From JAIYDJ01 sp031400505 (GTDB lineage: Bacteria; Pseudomonadota; Alphaproteobacteria; Rhodobacterales; Rhodobacteraceae), in contig JANNPZ010000062.1 in assembly GCA_031400505.1 (NCBI GenBank), positions 36,357 through 100,356 on the forward strand: a stretch of 64,000 nt of DNA, written 5' to 3'. Numbering within the stretch: position 1 is the first letter of the stretch; each line of letters opens with the position of its first letter. Shown here one piece after another: positions 16,916 to 25,484 of this stretch. The notes beneath the pieces were generated by a model that searched no databases, had not been told where the DNA came from, and saw only the letters and a list, made by a program, of their open reading frames with translations. Made by a program: the position numbers and the translations under genes.

Positions 16916-18232
16916 ATGAGACTGAAGGCCAAACTGGTGCTTGGCACCGCGTTTGCAGCCCTGGCCCTGCCGGCACTGGCACAGGACTATGGCAAGTTTG
17001 ACGGCTATACCCTGCGCGTCAAACTGATCGGGGGCGCGCAATACGAGCCGCTTTATGCCGAGATCCCGAAATGGGAGGCGGCGACGGGCGCGAAGGTCGA
17101 GATCGTGTCGTCGAAGAACCACTTCGAGTTGGACAAAGAGATCAAGCAGGACATCGCCGCGGGTACGCTGGATTGGTGCGTCGGGTCGAACCACACCTCG
17201 TTCGCGCCGCAATATGGCGATATCTACATCGATCTGAACGGCGTGATCGCGCCCGAGGTGATCGCCGATTTCGTGCCGCTGGCGATTTCGCAGTCCACCG
17301 TCAACGAGCGTCTGGTGCAGTTGCCGCGCCACTCGGACGTCTCGAACATGTTCTACCAGAAGTCGCTTTTTGCGGACGAGGCGAACAAGACCAAATTCAA
17401 AGAGACCTATGGTTACGACCTTGCCCCGCCGGAAACCTGGGTTCAGGTCAAGGATCAGGCGATCTTCTTTTCGAACCCGCCGGATTTCTATGGCTTCCAG
17501 TTCGTCGGCAAGGACGAGGCGGTAAACGGGCGGTTCTATGAGCTGCTGGTGGCCAATGGCGGTGCCATGTTCGATGACAAGTGGAACCCGACGTTCAACT
17601 CGCCCGCCGGGGTGGAGGCGTTGCAGTTCTTCGTCGATCTTTACGCCGCCAAGGCGGTTCCGGCTGGTGTGCCGAACTACACCTGGGATGACACCGGGCT
17701 TGGGTTTGCCTCGGGGTCCATCGCGCTCAACCTTGACTGGGGCGGTTGGTCTTCGTTCTTCAACGATCCCGCCAACTCCAAGGTCGCGGGCAATGTGGGT
17801 TTGATCCGCGCTCCCAAAGGGTCGGGCGGCAAGCGTACGGGATGGTCGGGCAGCCACAGCTTTTCCATCACCGAAGGCTGCGACAACAAGCCGGCGGCAG
17901 CGTCGTTCCTGACGTTCCTGACCAGCTATGACAACCAGATGGTCGAGGCGCGCAAGGGCCTGCTTCCGACCCGTTCGCAGGTCTGGACCGATGCGATTGC
18001 CGAATTCGAAGGTGCTGGCAACGCGTTTTCGGCAGAGGTGATGAAGACCTTCCAGGTGTCGATGGCCGAAGATGCCTTCACCCCACCGCTGATTGCGGAA
18101 TGGATCGAGGTGTCGAACGTGCTGTGGCCGAAACTGCAGGCCGCAATGGTGGGCGACATGACAGCGCAAGAGGCGCTGGATGCGGGCGCGGTCGAGGCCG
18201 CCCAGATCATGAAGGATGCAGGCTACAACTGA
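16916..18232 (+). CDS. Sugar ABC transporter, periplasmic binding protein
   Basis: From the ATG at 16916, behind a strong GGGGAGGAGA site, the protein has 438 residues. A cleavable signal peptide covers residues 1-22 (basic MRLKAK, hydrophobic core, ALA cleavage site before QDYGK). The mature part is a family 1 carbohydrate-binding protein (EIPKWEAATGAKVEIVSSKN, NGRFYELLVANGGAMFDDKW, SWSG-type C-lobe). It delivers substrate to the permeases at 18285 and 19193. Given the enzymes downstream, the ligand is probably a deoxy-sugar, sugar acid or glycoside. A stable hairpin separates it from the permeases. Confidence 0.93.
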   Translation: MRLKAKLVLGTAFAALALPALAQDYGKFDGYTLRVKLIGGAQYEPLYAEIPKWEAATGAKVEIVSSKNHFELDKEIKQDIAAGTLDWCVGSNHTSFAPQYGDIYIDLNGVIAPEVIADFVPLAISQSTVNERLVQLPRHSDVSNMFYQKSLFADEANKTKFKETYGYDLAPPETWVQVKDQAIFFSNPPDFYGFQFVGKDEAVNGRFYELLVANGGAMFDDKWNPTFNSPAGVEALQFFVDLYAAKAVPAGVPNYTWDDTGLGFASGSIALNLDWGGWSSFFNDPANSKVAGNVGLIRAPKGSGGKRTGWSGSHSFSITEGCDNKPAAASFLTFLTSYDNQMVEARKGLLPTRSQVWTDAIAEFEGAGNAFSAEVMKTFQVSMAEDAFTPPLIAEWIEVSNVLWPKLQAAMVGDMTAQEALDAGAVEAAQIMKDAGYN

Positions 18233-18238
18233 CCCCTT

Positions 18239-18265
18239 TGGCGCGGGGGGCATCCCTCCGCGCCA
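18239..18265 (+). terminator. Hairpin attenuator between binding protein and permease
   Basis: A 12-pair stem with one G-U pair (TGGCGCGGGGGG / CCCTCCGCGCCA) and the loop CAT lies six bases past the stop of the binding-protein gene; TCCTTT follows. It is probably a partial terminator or RNA-stabilising element that raises binding-protein mRNA over permease mRNA. Confidence 0.7.
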
Positions 18266-18284
18266 TCCTTTGCGAAAGCCCCCG

Positions 18285-19196
18285 ATGATCCGCGCCCTGA
18301 CCACCCGCCGCACCGAAATGGCGCCGTTTCTGCTGCTGCTGCCCGCAGTGGCGATCATGCTGTTCGTCGTGGCGCTGCCGCTGGTGTTTTCGCTGTGGAC
18401 ATCGCTGACCCCTTACAAGCTGACCAAGCCTGCCACGCTTTACGATTTCATCGGGCTGACCAACTACATCCGCATCTTTGGTGACTGGGACTTCTGGGAG
18501 GCGTTCATCCGCACGGTTCTGTTCCTGACCGTGGCCATCAATCTGGAATTCGTGCTGGGTCTGGGCATTGCCCTCTTGATCAACCAGATCACCTGGGGTC
18601 AGCGGACGCTGCGCACCATCATGATGTTTCCGATGATGTTTTCGCCCATTCTGGTCGGGTTCCAGTTCAAGTTCCTGTTCAACGATCATATCGGCGTGGT
18701 CAACAACGCGTTGCAATCGCTGGGGATTACCGATCAGGCGATCCCGTGGCTGGTCGATGCCAATCTGGCGATGTTTTCCATCACGCTGGCCGAGGTGTGG
18801 ATGAGCACGTCTGTCTTTGCCATCCTGCTGCTTGCGGGCCTCTTCGCGATGCCGCGCGATCCGTTGGAGGCGGCAAAGGTCGATGGCTGCAACGCGTGGC
18901 AGGTGTTTCGCCATATTACCCTGCCGTTCCTGATGCCGTTCGCCTATATCGCCATGGCGATCCGCAGTCTGGACGTCGCGCGCGCCTATGATCTGGTGGC
19001 GGTGATGACCGATGGCGGGCCTGCGGGGCGGACCGAGCTGTTGTGGACGCTGATCGCGCGCACCGGCTATGACGAGGCCAAGATGGGGCAGGCCAATGCG
19101 ATGGCCTATGTGTCAACGATCCTGTCGGTGCTGTTCACCTGGTATTTCTACCGCAAGCTGGTCGCCGCGCGCCGCTATATGGGGGGTGCGGAATGA
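18285..19196 (+). CDS. Sugar ABC transporter permease (MalF-like)
   Basis: This 303-residue inner-membrane protein has six predicted helices, the first at APFLLLLPAVAIMLFVVALP. The permease EAA loop is present at EAAKVDGCNAWQVFRHITLP (about residues 206-225), where the ATPase docks. The ATG at 18285 is chosen because the upstream frame runs into the binding-protein 3' end without a ribosome site. Its stop overlaps the next permease by four bases. It forms the translocation pore with the protein at 19193. Confidence 0.93.
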   Translation: MIRALTTRRTEMAPFLLLLPAVAIMLFVVALPLVFSLWTSLTPYKLTKPATLYDFIGLTNYIRIFGDWDFWEAFIRTVLFLTVAINLEFVLGLGIALLINQITWGQRTLRTIMMFPMMFSPILVGFQFKFLFNDHIGVVNNALQSLGITDQAIPWLVDANLAMFSITLAEVWMSTSVFAILLLAGLFAMPRDPLEAAKVDGCNAWQVFRHITLPFLMPFAYIAMAIRSLDVARAYDLVAVMTDGGPAGRTELLWTLIARTGYDEAKMGQANAMAYVSTILSVLFTWYFYRKLVAARRYMGGAE

Positions 19197-20062
19197 GCGT
19201 TTCGGTAGAAAGCCGCGCGTCCAAGCAGGCCAAGAAGGTGGCGCTGTGGATTGCCACGTTTGCCCTGATGTTGGTGATGTGCGTGCCGGGTCTGTGGGTG
19301 GTGTTGTCGGCGTTTCGCCCCAACCGAGAGATTCTGGCCAAGCCGCCCGTCTGGGTGCCCGAGGAACTGTCGCTGATCAATTTCGGCAAGATATTCGGCT
19401 TTGGCGCAGAACAGGTCGGCATTCCGGTCGGGAGTTACTTCACCAACTCGCTTGTCATCGCGCTGACCTCGACCGTCATCGCGCTGATCATCGGGGTGGC
19501 GGGGGGCTATGCCTTTGCCCGCTATCGGTTCCGGTTCAAGGGGGGGATTTTCCTGGGGCTGATGCTGTTTCGTGCAGTGCCGGGGATCGCGCTGTCGCTG
19601 CCGGTTTTCATGATGTGGAGCAGGCTGGGGCTGGTGGACACCAAGATGGGGCTGATCATCGTCTATGTCTCGCTGAACGTTCCGTTCACCATCTGGCTGA
19701 TCGACGGGTTTTTCCGGCAGGTTCCGGTGTCTTTGTCCGAGGCAGCACAGGTCGATGGCTGCACCCGCTGGCAGGCGTTCTGGAAGATCGAGTTTCCGCT
19801 GGCGAAATCCGGCATCGCGGCGGCGGGGGTGTTTGCGTTCCTGACGTCGTGGAACGAGTTCGCACTGGCCAGCCAGTTGACCCGTTCGACCGACAGCAAG
19901 ACCCTGCCGGTGGGCCTGTTGGATTTCACCGCGCAGTTCACTATCGACTGGGCAGGCATGTGCGCGATGGCGGTGATCATCATCATCCCCGCGCTAATCC
20001 TGACCTTCATCGTGCAGAAACATCTGATTGCCGGTCTGACGTTTGGCGGCGTGAAAGGATAG
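19193..20062 (+). CDS. Sugar ABC transporter permease (MalG-like)
   Basis: The protein has 289 residues with six predicted membrane helices. An ALWIATFALMLVMCVPGLWVV-like first helix follows a basic N-terminus. The EAA loop EAAQVDGCTRWQAFWKIEFP lies at about 182-201 and is followed by the MalG-type ending VQKHLIAGLTFGGVKG, which closes almost all members. It starts within the stop codon of the first permease (ATGA). It is the partner of the permease at 18285 and is energised by the ATPase at 20066. Confidence 0.94.
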   Translation: MSVSVESRASKQAKKVALWIATFALMLVMCVPGLWVVLSAFRPNREILAKPPVWVPEELSLINFGKIFGFGAEQVGIPVGSYFTNSLVIALTSTVIALIIGVAGGYAFARYRFRFKGGIFLGLMLFRAVPGIALSLPVFMMWSRLGLVDTKMGLIIVYVSLNVPFTIWLIDGFFRQVPVSLSEAAQVDGCTRWQAFWKIEFPLAKSGIAAAGVFAFLTSWNEFALASQLTRSTDSKTLPVGLLDFTAQFTIDWAGMCAMAVIIIIPALILTFIVQKHLIAGLTFGGVKG

Positions 20063-20065
20063 TCC

Positions 20066-21160
20066 GTGGCAGACATCACGCTGGAAAAAGTGGTCAAGAA
20101 ATACGGCGCGCTGGGGGTGGTGCATGGCATCGACCTGTCCATCGCGCATCAGGAGTTCGTCGTGCTGGTGGGGCCTTCGGGCTGTGGGAAATCCACGACG
20201 CTGCGGATGATCGCGGGGCTTGAGGATATCACCGGCGGGCTGATCCGCATCGGGGGGCGGGTGGTCAACGACCTCGCGCCACGGCAGCGCAACATCAGCA
20301 TGGTCTTCCAGAACTACGCGCTTTATCCGCACATGAACGTGCGCGACAATCTGGGTTTCGGGTTGAAAATCGCCGGGCAGTCCGCGCCCGAGATTACCAA
20401 GCGCGTCAACGAGGCCGCCGATATTCTGGGTCTGGCACCGCTGTTGGACCGCACCCCGGCCGAGTTGTCGGGCGGGCAGCGGCAGCGGGTGGCGATGGGG
20501 CGCGCCATCGTGCGCAACCCCGATGCGTTCCTGTTCGACGAGCCTTTGTCGAACCTTGACGCCAAGCTGCGCGGCCAGATGCGCGCCGAGATCAAGAAGC
20601 TGCACCAGAAGGTCAAGACCACCGTGGTCTATGTGACCCATGATCAGGTCGAGGCGATGACGCTGGCCGACCGGATCGTGGTGATGAAGGACGGCCACAT
20701 CGAACAGACCGGCACCCCGATGGAGGTGTTCAACCACCCCGTCAGCACCTTTGTCGCCACCTTTATCGGCAGCCCGCCGATGAACCTGCTGCCCGGCACC
20801 ATCGCGGGCGGCGCGGTGCGGCTGGCGGATGGCACGGGCGTGCCGGTGCCAGACCGGTTGGCCGGGTTCGTGCGCGAAGGGATGGCGGTGCTGCTGGGCA
20901 TCCGGCCAGACGACATCTCTCCGGTGGGTCACGGGTTGTCGCAGGACGGTCCGGGGGCGGAACTGGCGCTGACGGTCGATCTGGCCGAACCTTTGGGGAT
21001 GGAAAGCCTGATCTACACCCGGCTGGCGGGGCAAGAGGTGCAGGCGAAACTCTACGGCCCGCGCATCGTGGCACCTGGCGAGGTGTTGACGTTCCGGTTG
21101 GCACTGGACCGCGCGCATCTGTTCGATGCCGCGACCGGCAAATCGGTGAGGGCGGTCTGA
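20066..21160 (+). CDS. Sugar ABC transporter ATPase (MalK/UgpC type)
   Basis: The protein has 364 residues: an N-terminal nucleotide-binding domain with Walker A GPSGCGKST (about 37-45), signature LSGGQRQRVAMGRA (about 134), Walker B FLFDEPLSNLD and switch His in VTHDQVEAM; then a C-terminal OB-fold (TOBE) domain typical of MalK-type ATPases that serve sugar importers. The GTG start at 20066 has GAAAGGA upstream. It completes the importer encoded from 16916 and touches the next gene with a one-base gap. Confidence 0.95.
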   Translation: MADITLEKVVKKYGALGVVHGIDLSIAHQEFVVLVGPSGCGKSTTLRMIAGLEDITGGLIRIGGRVVNDLAPRQRNISMVFQNYALYPHMNVRDNLGFGLKIAGQSAPEITKRVNEAADILGLAPLLDRTPAELSGGQRQRVAMGRAIVRNPDAFLFDEPLSNLDAKLRGQMRAEIKKLHQKVKTTVVYVTHDQVEAMTLADRIVVMKDGHIEQTGTPMEVFNHPVSTFVATFIGSPPMNLLPGTIAGGAVRLADGTGVPVPDRLAGFVREGMAVLLGIRPDDISPVGHGLSQDGPGAELALTVDLAEPLGMESLIYTRLAGQEVQAKLYGPRIVAPGEVLTFRLALDRAHLFDAATGKSVRAV

Positions 21161-22273
21161 ATGGCAAAGATCACCCGCGTTGAAATCAGGATGGTCGATC
21201 TGGTGCCGATGACCCGGCGCACCGATGCGATCCAGTCCTTTGTCAGTCAGGAAACCCCGCTGGTGACGATCACCGATGCGGATGGCGCGGTGGGCGTCGG
21301 CTATAGCTATACCATCGGCACGGGTGGGCCTGCGGTGATCAGCCTGTTGCGCGAAACGCTGGTGCCGCGACTGTTGGGCCGCGAGGCGGAAGAGATCGAG
21401 GCGATCTGGCGCGATCTGCTGTTTGCGACGCATGCGACGGCGGTGGGGGCGATCACCTCGTTGGCCTTGGCGGCGATTGATACCGCGCTGTGGGATTTGC
21501 GGTGCAAGCGGGCGGGGCTGCCGCTTTGGCGGCTGGCGGGCGGGGCGAAACCGGCGATCCCGCTTTATTCGACTGAAGGCGGCTGGTTGCACATCGAAAC
21601 CGGCGCGCTGGTAGAGGATGCGATCCGGGTCAAGGAACAGGGGTTCGCGGGGTCCAAGGTCAAGGTGGGCAAGCCGCATCTGGCGCAGGACCGCGCCCGG
21701 CTTTCGGCGGTGCGGGCGGCGGTGGGGGACGATTTCCGCCTGATGGTCGATGCCAATCAGGCCTTCCACTACCACGAGGCATTGCTCCGCGCCCATATGC
21801 TCGCCGATATCGGGATCACATGGTTCGAAGAACCGATGCCCGCCGACGATCTGACTGGCCATGCCCGCCTGTCCGCGGCATCCCGCGTGCCGATTGCGGT
21901 AGGGGAAAGCCTGTATTCCCCCGGCCAGTTCGCCGACTACCTGCGGGCAGGCGCCTGTTCAATCGTGCAGGTCGATGTGGCGCGGGTGGGGGGAATTACT
22001 CCGTGGCTGAAGGTGGCCCACATGGCCGAGGCGATGAACATCGCCGTGTGCCCGCATTTCCTGATGGAGCTGCATGTCAGCCTTGTCTGCGCGATCCCCA
22101 ATTCGTGGATGCTGGAATATATCCCACAGCTTGACCCGATCACGCGGTCACGGCTGGATATCCGGGGTGGGCTGGCGCATCCGCCTGACGCAGCCGGTCT
22201 GGGCATCGATTGGGACCATGGCGCCATCGCGGCGCAGACGATTGCGGGCAGCCATTCGGACCACAGGGGGTAG
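21161..22273 (+). CDS. Enolase-superfamily acid-sugar dehydratase (mandelate racemase group)
   Basis: The 370-residue protein has the mandelate-racemase catalytic set: the K-x-K pair Lys166/Lys168 in SKVKVG, metal ligands Asp197 (MVDANQ), Glu223 (WFEEPMP) and Glu249 (VGES), and the general-base dyad Asp272 with His299 (CPHF). Such enzymes dehydrate aldonic or uronic acids to 2-keto-3-deoxy acids. With the SDR, FAH hydrolase and lactonase downstream, L-fuconate, L-rhamnonate or a related 6-deoxy aldonate is the likely substrate. The subgroup cannot be fixed by eye. It is co-transcribed with the ABC importer. Confidence 0.92.
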   Translation: MAKITRVEIRMVDLVPMTRRTDAIQSFVSQETPLVTITDADGAVGVGYSYTIGTGGPAVISLLRETLVPRLLGREAEEIEAIWRDLLFATHATAVGAITSLALAAIDTALWDLRCKRAGLPLWRLAGGAKPAIPLYSTEGGWLHIETGALVEDAIRVKEQGFAGSKVKVGKPHLAQDRARLSAVRAAVGDDFRLMVDANQAFHYHEALLRAHMLADIGITWFEEPMPADDLTGHARLSAASRVPIAVGESLYSPGQFADYLRAGACSIVQVDVARVGGITPWLKVAHMAEAMNIAVCPHFLMELHVSLVCAIPNSWMLEYIPQLDPITRSRLDIRGGLAHPPDAAGLGIDWDHGAIAAQTIAGSHSDHRG

Positions 22274-22276
22274 CAG

Positions 22277-22606
22277 ATGCAACGGATGGGAATGGTGATC
22301 GGGCTGAAGGCCGACAAGGTCGAGGCCTACAAGCGCCTGCACGCCGCCGTCTGGCCCGAGATTCTGGCCAAGATCAGCGAATGCCACATCCGCAATTACT
22401 CGATCTTTCTGCGCGAGCCGGAAAACCTGCTGTTCGGCTATTGGGAATACTACGGATCGGATTTTGCCGCCGACGCCGCCCGGATGGCCGCCGATCCCAA
22501 GACGCAAGAGTGGTGGGCGGTCTGCATGCCGTGTCAGGAGCCGCTAACCACGCGGAAAGACGGCGAATGGTGGTCGATGATGGAAGAGGTGTTTCACCAT
22601 GACTGA
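22277..22606 (+). CDS. rhaM: L-rhamnose mutarotase family protein
   Basis: This 109-residue dimeric ferredoxin-like protein matches RhaM in length and motifs: MGMVIGLKADKVEAYKRLHA at the N-terminus, where the His is the proposed catalytic residue, then NYSIFLREPENLLFGYWEY and a Trp-rich end (EWWAVCMPCQEPL). It interconverts alpha and beta anomers of L-rhamnose and related 6-deoxy sugars. Its place in the operon supports an L-rhamnose- or L-fucose-type free sugar as one substrate of the island. It overlaps the next gene by eight bases. Confidence 0.9.
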   Translation: MQRMGMVIGLKADKVEAYKRLHAAVWPEILAKISECHIRNYSIFLREPENLLFGYWEYYGSDFAADAARMAADPKTQEWWAVCMPCQEPLTTRKDGEWWSMMEEVFHHD

Positions 22607-23246
22607 TCTGCTGGCCAGCTTTCAGTCCTGCTACACCTCGGTTGTGCATGACGTGCTGCGCGGCATGGGCAGGCGCAACTTCACCCTGCCGCAGCGGTTG
22701 CGCCCCCTGAACCCCGAAGGCGTGCTGACCGGACCCGCCTTCACCATCGAGGGTCGGATGGACGAGGCGGCGGATGCGCATCAGACCCTGCTGGCCTGGA
22801 CCGGGCTTTTGTCCAAAGCCCCGGCGGGGCACATCTGGACCGCGCAGCCCCACAACCACATCGTGGCGCAGATGGGCGAGTTGTCGGCGGAAACGCTGCA
22901 CCGCAAGGGCGTGCTGGGCTGCGTGACCGATGGGGGCTTGCGCGATACCAACTTCATCCTGCGGTTGGGTTTCCCCTGCTGGGGCGCGTTTCATACCCCG
23001 CGCGATGTCGTGGGATGCTGGCTGCCCACGGCGACGGATGTGCCGATCCAGATCGACGATGTGCGCATCCGCCCCGGCGATTGGCTACATGGCGACCGGG
23101 ATGGGATGGTCTGCATCCCGGTTGAAATCGCTGCCGAGGTGGCCGAGAAATCCGTGGCCGCGATAGCGACCGAAAGTCTGGTCCGCCGCGCCATTCTGGA
23201 CGGCATGGACCCGCAGGATGCCTATCTGAAACACGGGAAGTTCTGA
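22599..23246 (+). CDS. RraA-like aldolase/decarboxylase family protein
   Basis: The 215-residue protein has the RraA/HMG-aldolase fold signature: substrate loop GVLGCVTDGGLRDTN (about 106-120) with the Arg-Asp pair of the divalent-metal site, and GDWLHGDRDGMVCIP near 164-178. Family members include 4-hydroxy-4-methyl-2-oxoglutarate aldolase and oxaloacetate decarboxylase; RraA itself inhibits RNase E, but the metal-site residues here suggest an enzyme. In this operon it may cleave a keto-acid product as an alternative to the FAH hydrolase. The ATG lies inside the mutarotase 3' end. Confidence 0.85.
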   Translation: MTDLLASFQSCYTSVVHDVLRGMGRRNFTLPQRLRPLNPEGVLTGPAFTIEGRMDEAADAHQTLLAWTGLLSKAPAGHIWTAQPHNHIVAQMGELSAETLHRKGVLGCVTDGGLRDTNFILRLGFPCWGAFHTPRDVVGCWLPTATDVPIQIDDVRIRPGDWLHGDRDGMVCIPVEIAAEVAEKSVAAIATESLVRRAILDGMDPQDAYLKHGKF

Positions 23247-23542
23247 TGCAGACCGATGCGCGCCTGTTGCTGCTGTCGCCCAATGACAGCGTTTACGTCC
23301 TGCGCGACCAGATCGCGGCGGGCGAGGTGGTGCTGGTCGCGGGCGTCGCCGTGACCTATCCGCAGCCGCTGGGTCTTGGCCACAAGATTGCCCGCCTGGC
23401 GGTGGCGCCGGGGGATCAGGTCATCAAATACGGCGCGCCGATCGGCCGCGCCAGCCGCGCCATAGCGCCCGGTGATCATGTGCATCTGCACAATCTGGTA
23501 TCGGATTACACCCCGACCTATGCCCTGAACGGAGGCACATGA
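23246..23542 (+). CDS. UxaA-family dehydratase small subunit (SAF domain)
   Basis: This 98-residue SAF-domain protein (LLLLSPNDSVYVLRDQIAAGE, HKIARLAVAPGDQVIKYGAPIG, GDHVHLHNL) corresponds to the N-terminal part of altronate/galactarate dehydratases and to the small subunit of two-chain relatives such as SuyA. It starts on the last base of the RraA-like gene and overlaps the large subunit by four bases. The pair probably forms one iron-dependent hydro-lyase acting on a sugar acid or sulfolactate-like acid. Confidence 0.88.
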   Translation: MQTDARLLLLSPNDSVYVLRDQIAAGEVVLVAGVAVTYPQPLGLGHKIARLAVAPGDQVIKYGAPIGRASRAIAPGDHVHLHNLVSDYTPTYALNGGT

Positions 23543-24726
23543 TGCGCGGATGGTTGCGGTCTGACGGGCGCAAGGGCATCCGCAACGTGGTGGCTGTGGC
23601 CTACCTTGTCGAATGCGCGCATCACGTCGCGCGCGAGGTGGCGGGCGTGGACCGCGACCGCGCGCATGTCATCGGCTTTCCCGGCTGCTTTCCCAACCCC
23701 TATGCGCAACAGATGATGGAGCGGCTTTGCACCCATCCCAATGTGGGCGCGGTGCTGCTGGTCAGCCTTGGTTGCGAAAGTTTCAACCGCCGACAGGTCG
23801 AGGCGGTGGTGGCAGCGTCGGGCCGCCCGGTCAAGACGCTGGTGATCCAGAACTCCGGCGGCACGCGGTCCACCACCGCGGCCGGCCGGGCTTGGGTGGC
23901 CGAGCAGATCGCGGCCCTCGCCGCCGCCCCAACCGTGCCGATGGCAGTCAACGAGTTGATCGTCGGCACGGTCTGTGGCGGGTCGGACGGCACCTCGGGC
24001 ATCACTGGCAACCCGGCCGCAGGCATCGCGTTCGACAAGCTGGTAGCCGCCGGGGCCGCCTGCATCTTTGAAGAAACCGGCGAGTTGATCGGTTGCGAGG
24101 CGATCATGGAGGCGCGCGCGGCCACACCCGAGTTGGGGCTGGAACTGCGCGCCTCGGTTGAAAAGGCGGCGCGGTATTATGCGACGCTGGGCTATGGCAG
24201 CTTTGCCAGCGGCAATGCGGACGGCGGGCTGACCACGATCGAGGAAAAGTCGCTGGGTGCCTACATGAAATCGGGTCAGTCGCGGATTTCCGGCCTGATC
24301 AAACCGGGCGATATCCCGCCAAAAGGCGGGCTTTACCTGATGGATGTGGTCCCCGATGGCGAGGTGCGTTTCGGCTTTCCCAACATCTCGGACAATGCCG
24401 AGATCGTCGAAATGATGGCGTCGGGCGCACATTGCACGCTGTTTGTGACCGGGCGGGGATCGGTTGTTGGCTCGGCCTTGGCCCCCGTAATCAAGATCGC
24501 TGCCAACCCGCACATGTACGCGCGTCTGTCCGAGGATATGGACGTGAACGCGGGCCGGGTTCTGACCGGCGAGGCGACGTTGCAAGACGTGGGCCAAGAG
24601 ATCTATGATCTGGTGATCAGCCTCGCCTCGGGCGCGCGCAGCAAATCCGAAGACCTCGGGCATCAGGAGTTCATCCTGACCTACAAGAGTTTTGAACCGA
24701 TCGGCCCGGCCTGTCTGCCGGTGTGA
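23539..24726 (+). CDS. UxaA-family dehydratase large subunit
   Basis: This 395-residue protein matches the C-terminal catalytic part of altronate dehydratase (UxaA) and of SuyB. Typical blocks are VIGFPGCFPNPYAQQMMERLC, VLLVSLGCES, VNELIVGTVCGGSDGTSGITGNPAAG and FVTGRGSVVGSALAPVIKI. The conserved Cys and His residues are metal-ligand candidates. It is translationally coupled to the small subunit. Two acid-sugar dehydratase types (this and the enolase-superfamily enzyme at 21161) in one operon suggest that more than one sugar acid is degraded. Altronate, galactarate-type or sulfolactate activity cannot be distinguished here. Confidence 0.9.
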   Translation: MMRGWLRSDGRKGIRNVVAVAYLVECAHHVAREVAGVDRDRAHVIGFPGCFPNPYAQQMMERLCTHPNVGAVLLVSLGCESFNRRQVEAVVAASGRPVKTLVIQNSGGTRSTTAAGRAWVAEQIAALAAAPTVPMAVNELIVGTVCGGSDGTSGITGNPAAGIAFDKLVAAGAACIFEETGELIGCEAIMEARAATPELGLELRASVEKAARYYATLGYGSFASGNADGGLTTIEEKSLGAYMKSGQSRISGLIKPGDIPPKGGLYLMDVVPDGEVRFGFPNISDNAEIVEMMASGAHCTLFVTGRGSVVGSALAPVIKIAANPHMYARLSEDMDVNAGRVLTGEATLQDVGQEIYDLVISLASGARSKSEDLGHQEFILTYKSFEPIGPACLPV

Positions 24727-24736
24727 AGGAGTGGGA

Positions 24737-25474
24737 ATGGGACGACTGAGCGGAAAACGCGCGCTGATCACGGCGGCAGGGCAGGGGATCGGGCGGGCAT
24801 CCGCGCTGATGATGGCGCGCGAGGGGGCGAGCGTTATTGCCACCGATGTGAACGCAGGTGCACTGGCGGATCTGGTGGCGCAGGGGTTGCAGACACGGCT
24901 GCTGGATGTGCGCGACCCGGCCTCGATTGCCGCAGCGGTGGCAGAGGTTGGCACGCTGGACGTGCTGTTCAACTGCGCGGGATTTGTCGCGGCGGGCAGC
25001 ATTCTGGACTGTGACGAGGATCAATGGGCGTTCAGCCTCGATCTGAACATGACGGCGATGTACCGGATGTGCCGGGCGTTTCTGCCGGGGATGCTCGCGG
25101 CCGGGTCGGGGTCGATCATCAACATGGCCTCGGCGGTTTCGTCACACATCGCGGCCCCCAACAGGTTTGTCTATGGCACCACCAAGGCCGGGGTGATCGG
25201 GCTGACCAAGGCCATCGCCGCGGATTTCATCACGCGCGGCATCCGCTGCAACGCGGTTTGCCCCGGCACGGTGGAAAGCCCGTCACTGGAGCAGCGCCTG
25301 CGCGATACCGGCGACTACGAGGCGGCGCGCAAGGCGTTCATCGCGCGTCAGCCGATCGGGCGGATCGGCAAGGCAGAAGAGATCGCGGCGCTGGTGGTTT
25401 ACCTCGCCAGCGATGAAAGTTCCTATACAACCGGGGTTGCGCATCTGATTGATGGCGGCTGGACCAACACCTGA
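24737..25474 (+). CDS. SDR dehydrogenase, probable 2-keto-3-deoxy-L-fuconate/rhamnonate dehydrogenase
   Basis: From the ATG at 24737 (GAAGGAGTGGG upstream) the protein has 245 residues. It is a classical SDR: AAGQGIGRA NAD loop (13-21), NCAG at 79-82, active site Ser132, Tyr146 and Lys150. Sequence style and size fit the DHRS6-like group that contains 2-keto-3-deoxy-L-fuconate and L-KDR 4-dehydrogenases, which oxidise the C4 hydroxyl to give a 2,4-diketo acid. The FAH hydrolase immediately downstream would split that product. The substrate is inferred from this pairing. Confidence 0.85.
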   Translation: MGRLSGKRALITAAGQGIGRASALMMAREGASVIATDVNAGALADLVAQGLQTRLLDVRDPASIAAAVAEVGTLDVLFNCAGFVAAGSILDCDEDQWAFSLDLNMTAMYRMCRAFLPGMLAAGSGSIINMASAVSSHIAAPNRFVYGTTKAGVIGLTKAIAADFITRGIRCNAVCPGTVESPSLEQRLRDTGDYEAARKAFIARQPIGRIGKAEEIAALVVYLASDESSYTTGVAHLIDGGWTNT

Positions 25475-25484
25475 GGAGAGATCG

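Noticed and set aside
19994..21862. Minus-strand open frame of 622 codons
   Set aside because: It is antisense to the certain ABC ATPase and dehydratase genes; no family features.
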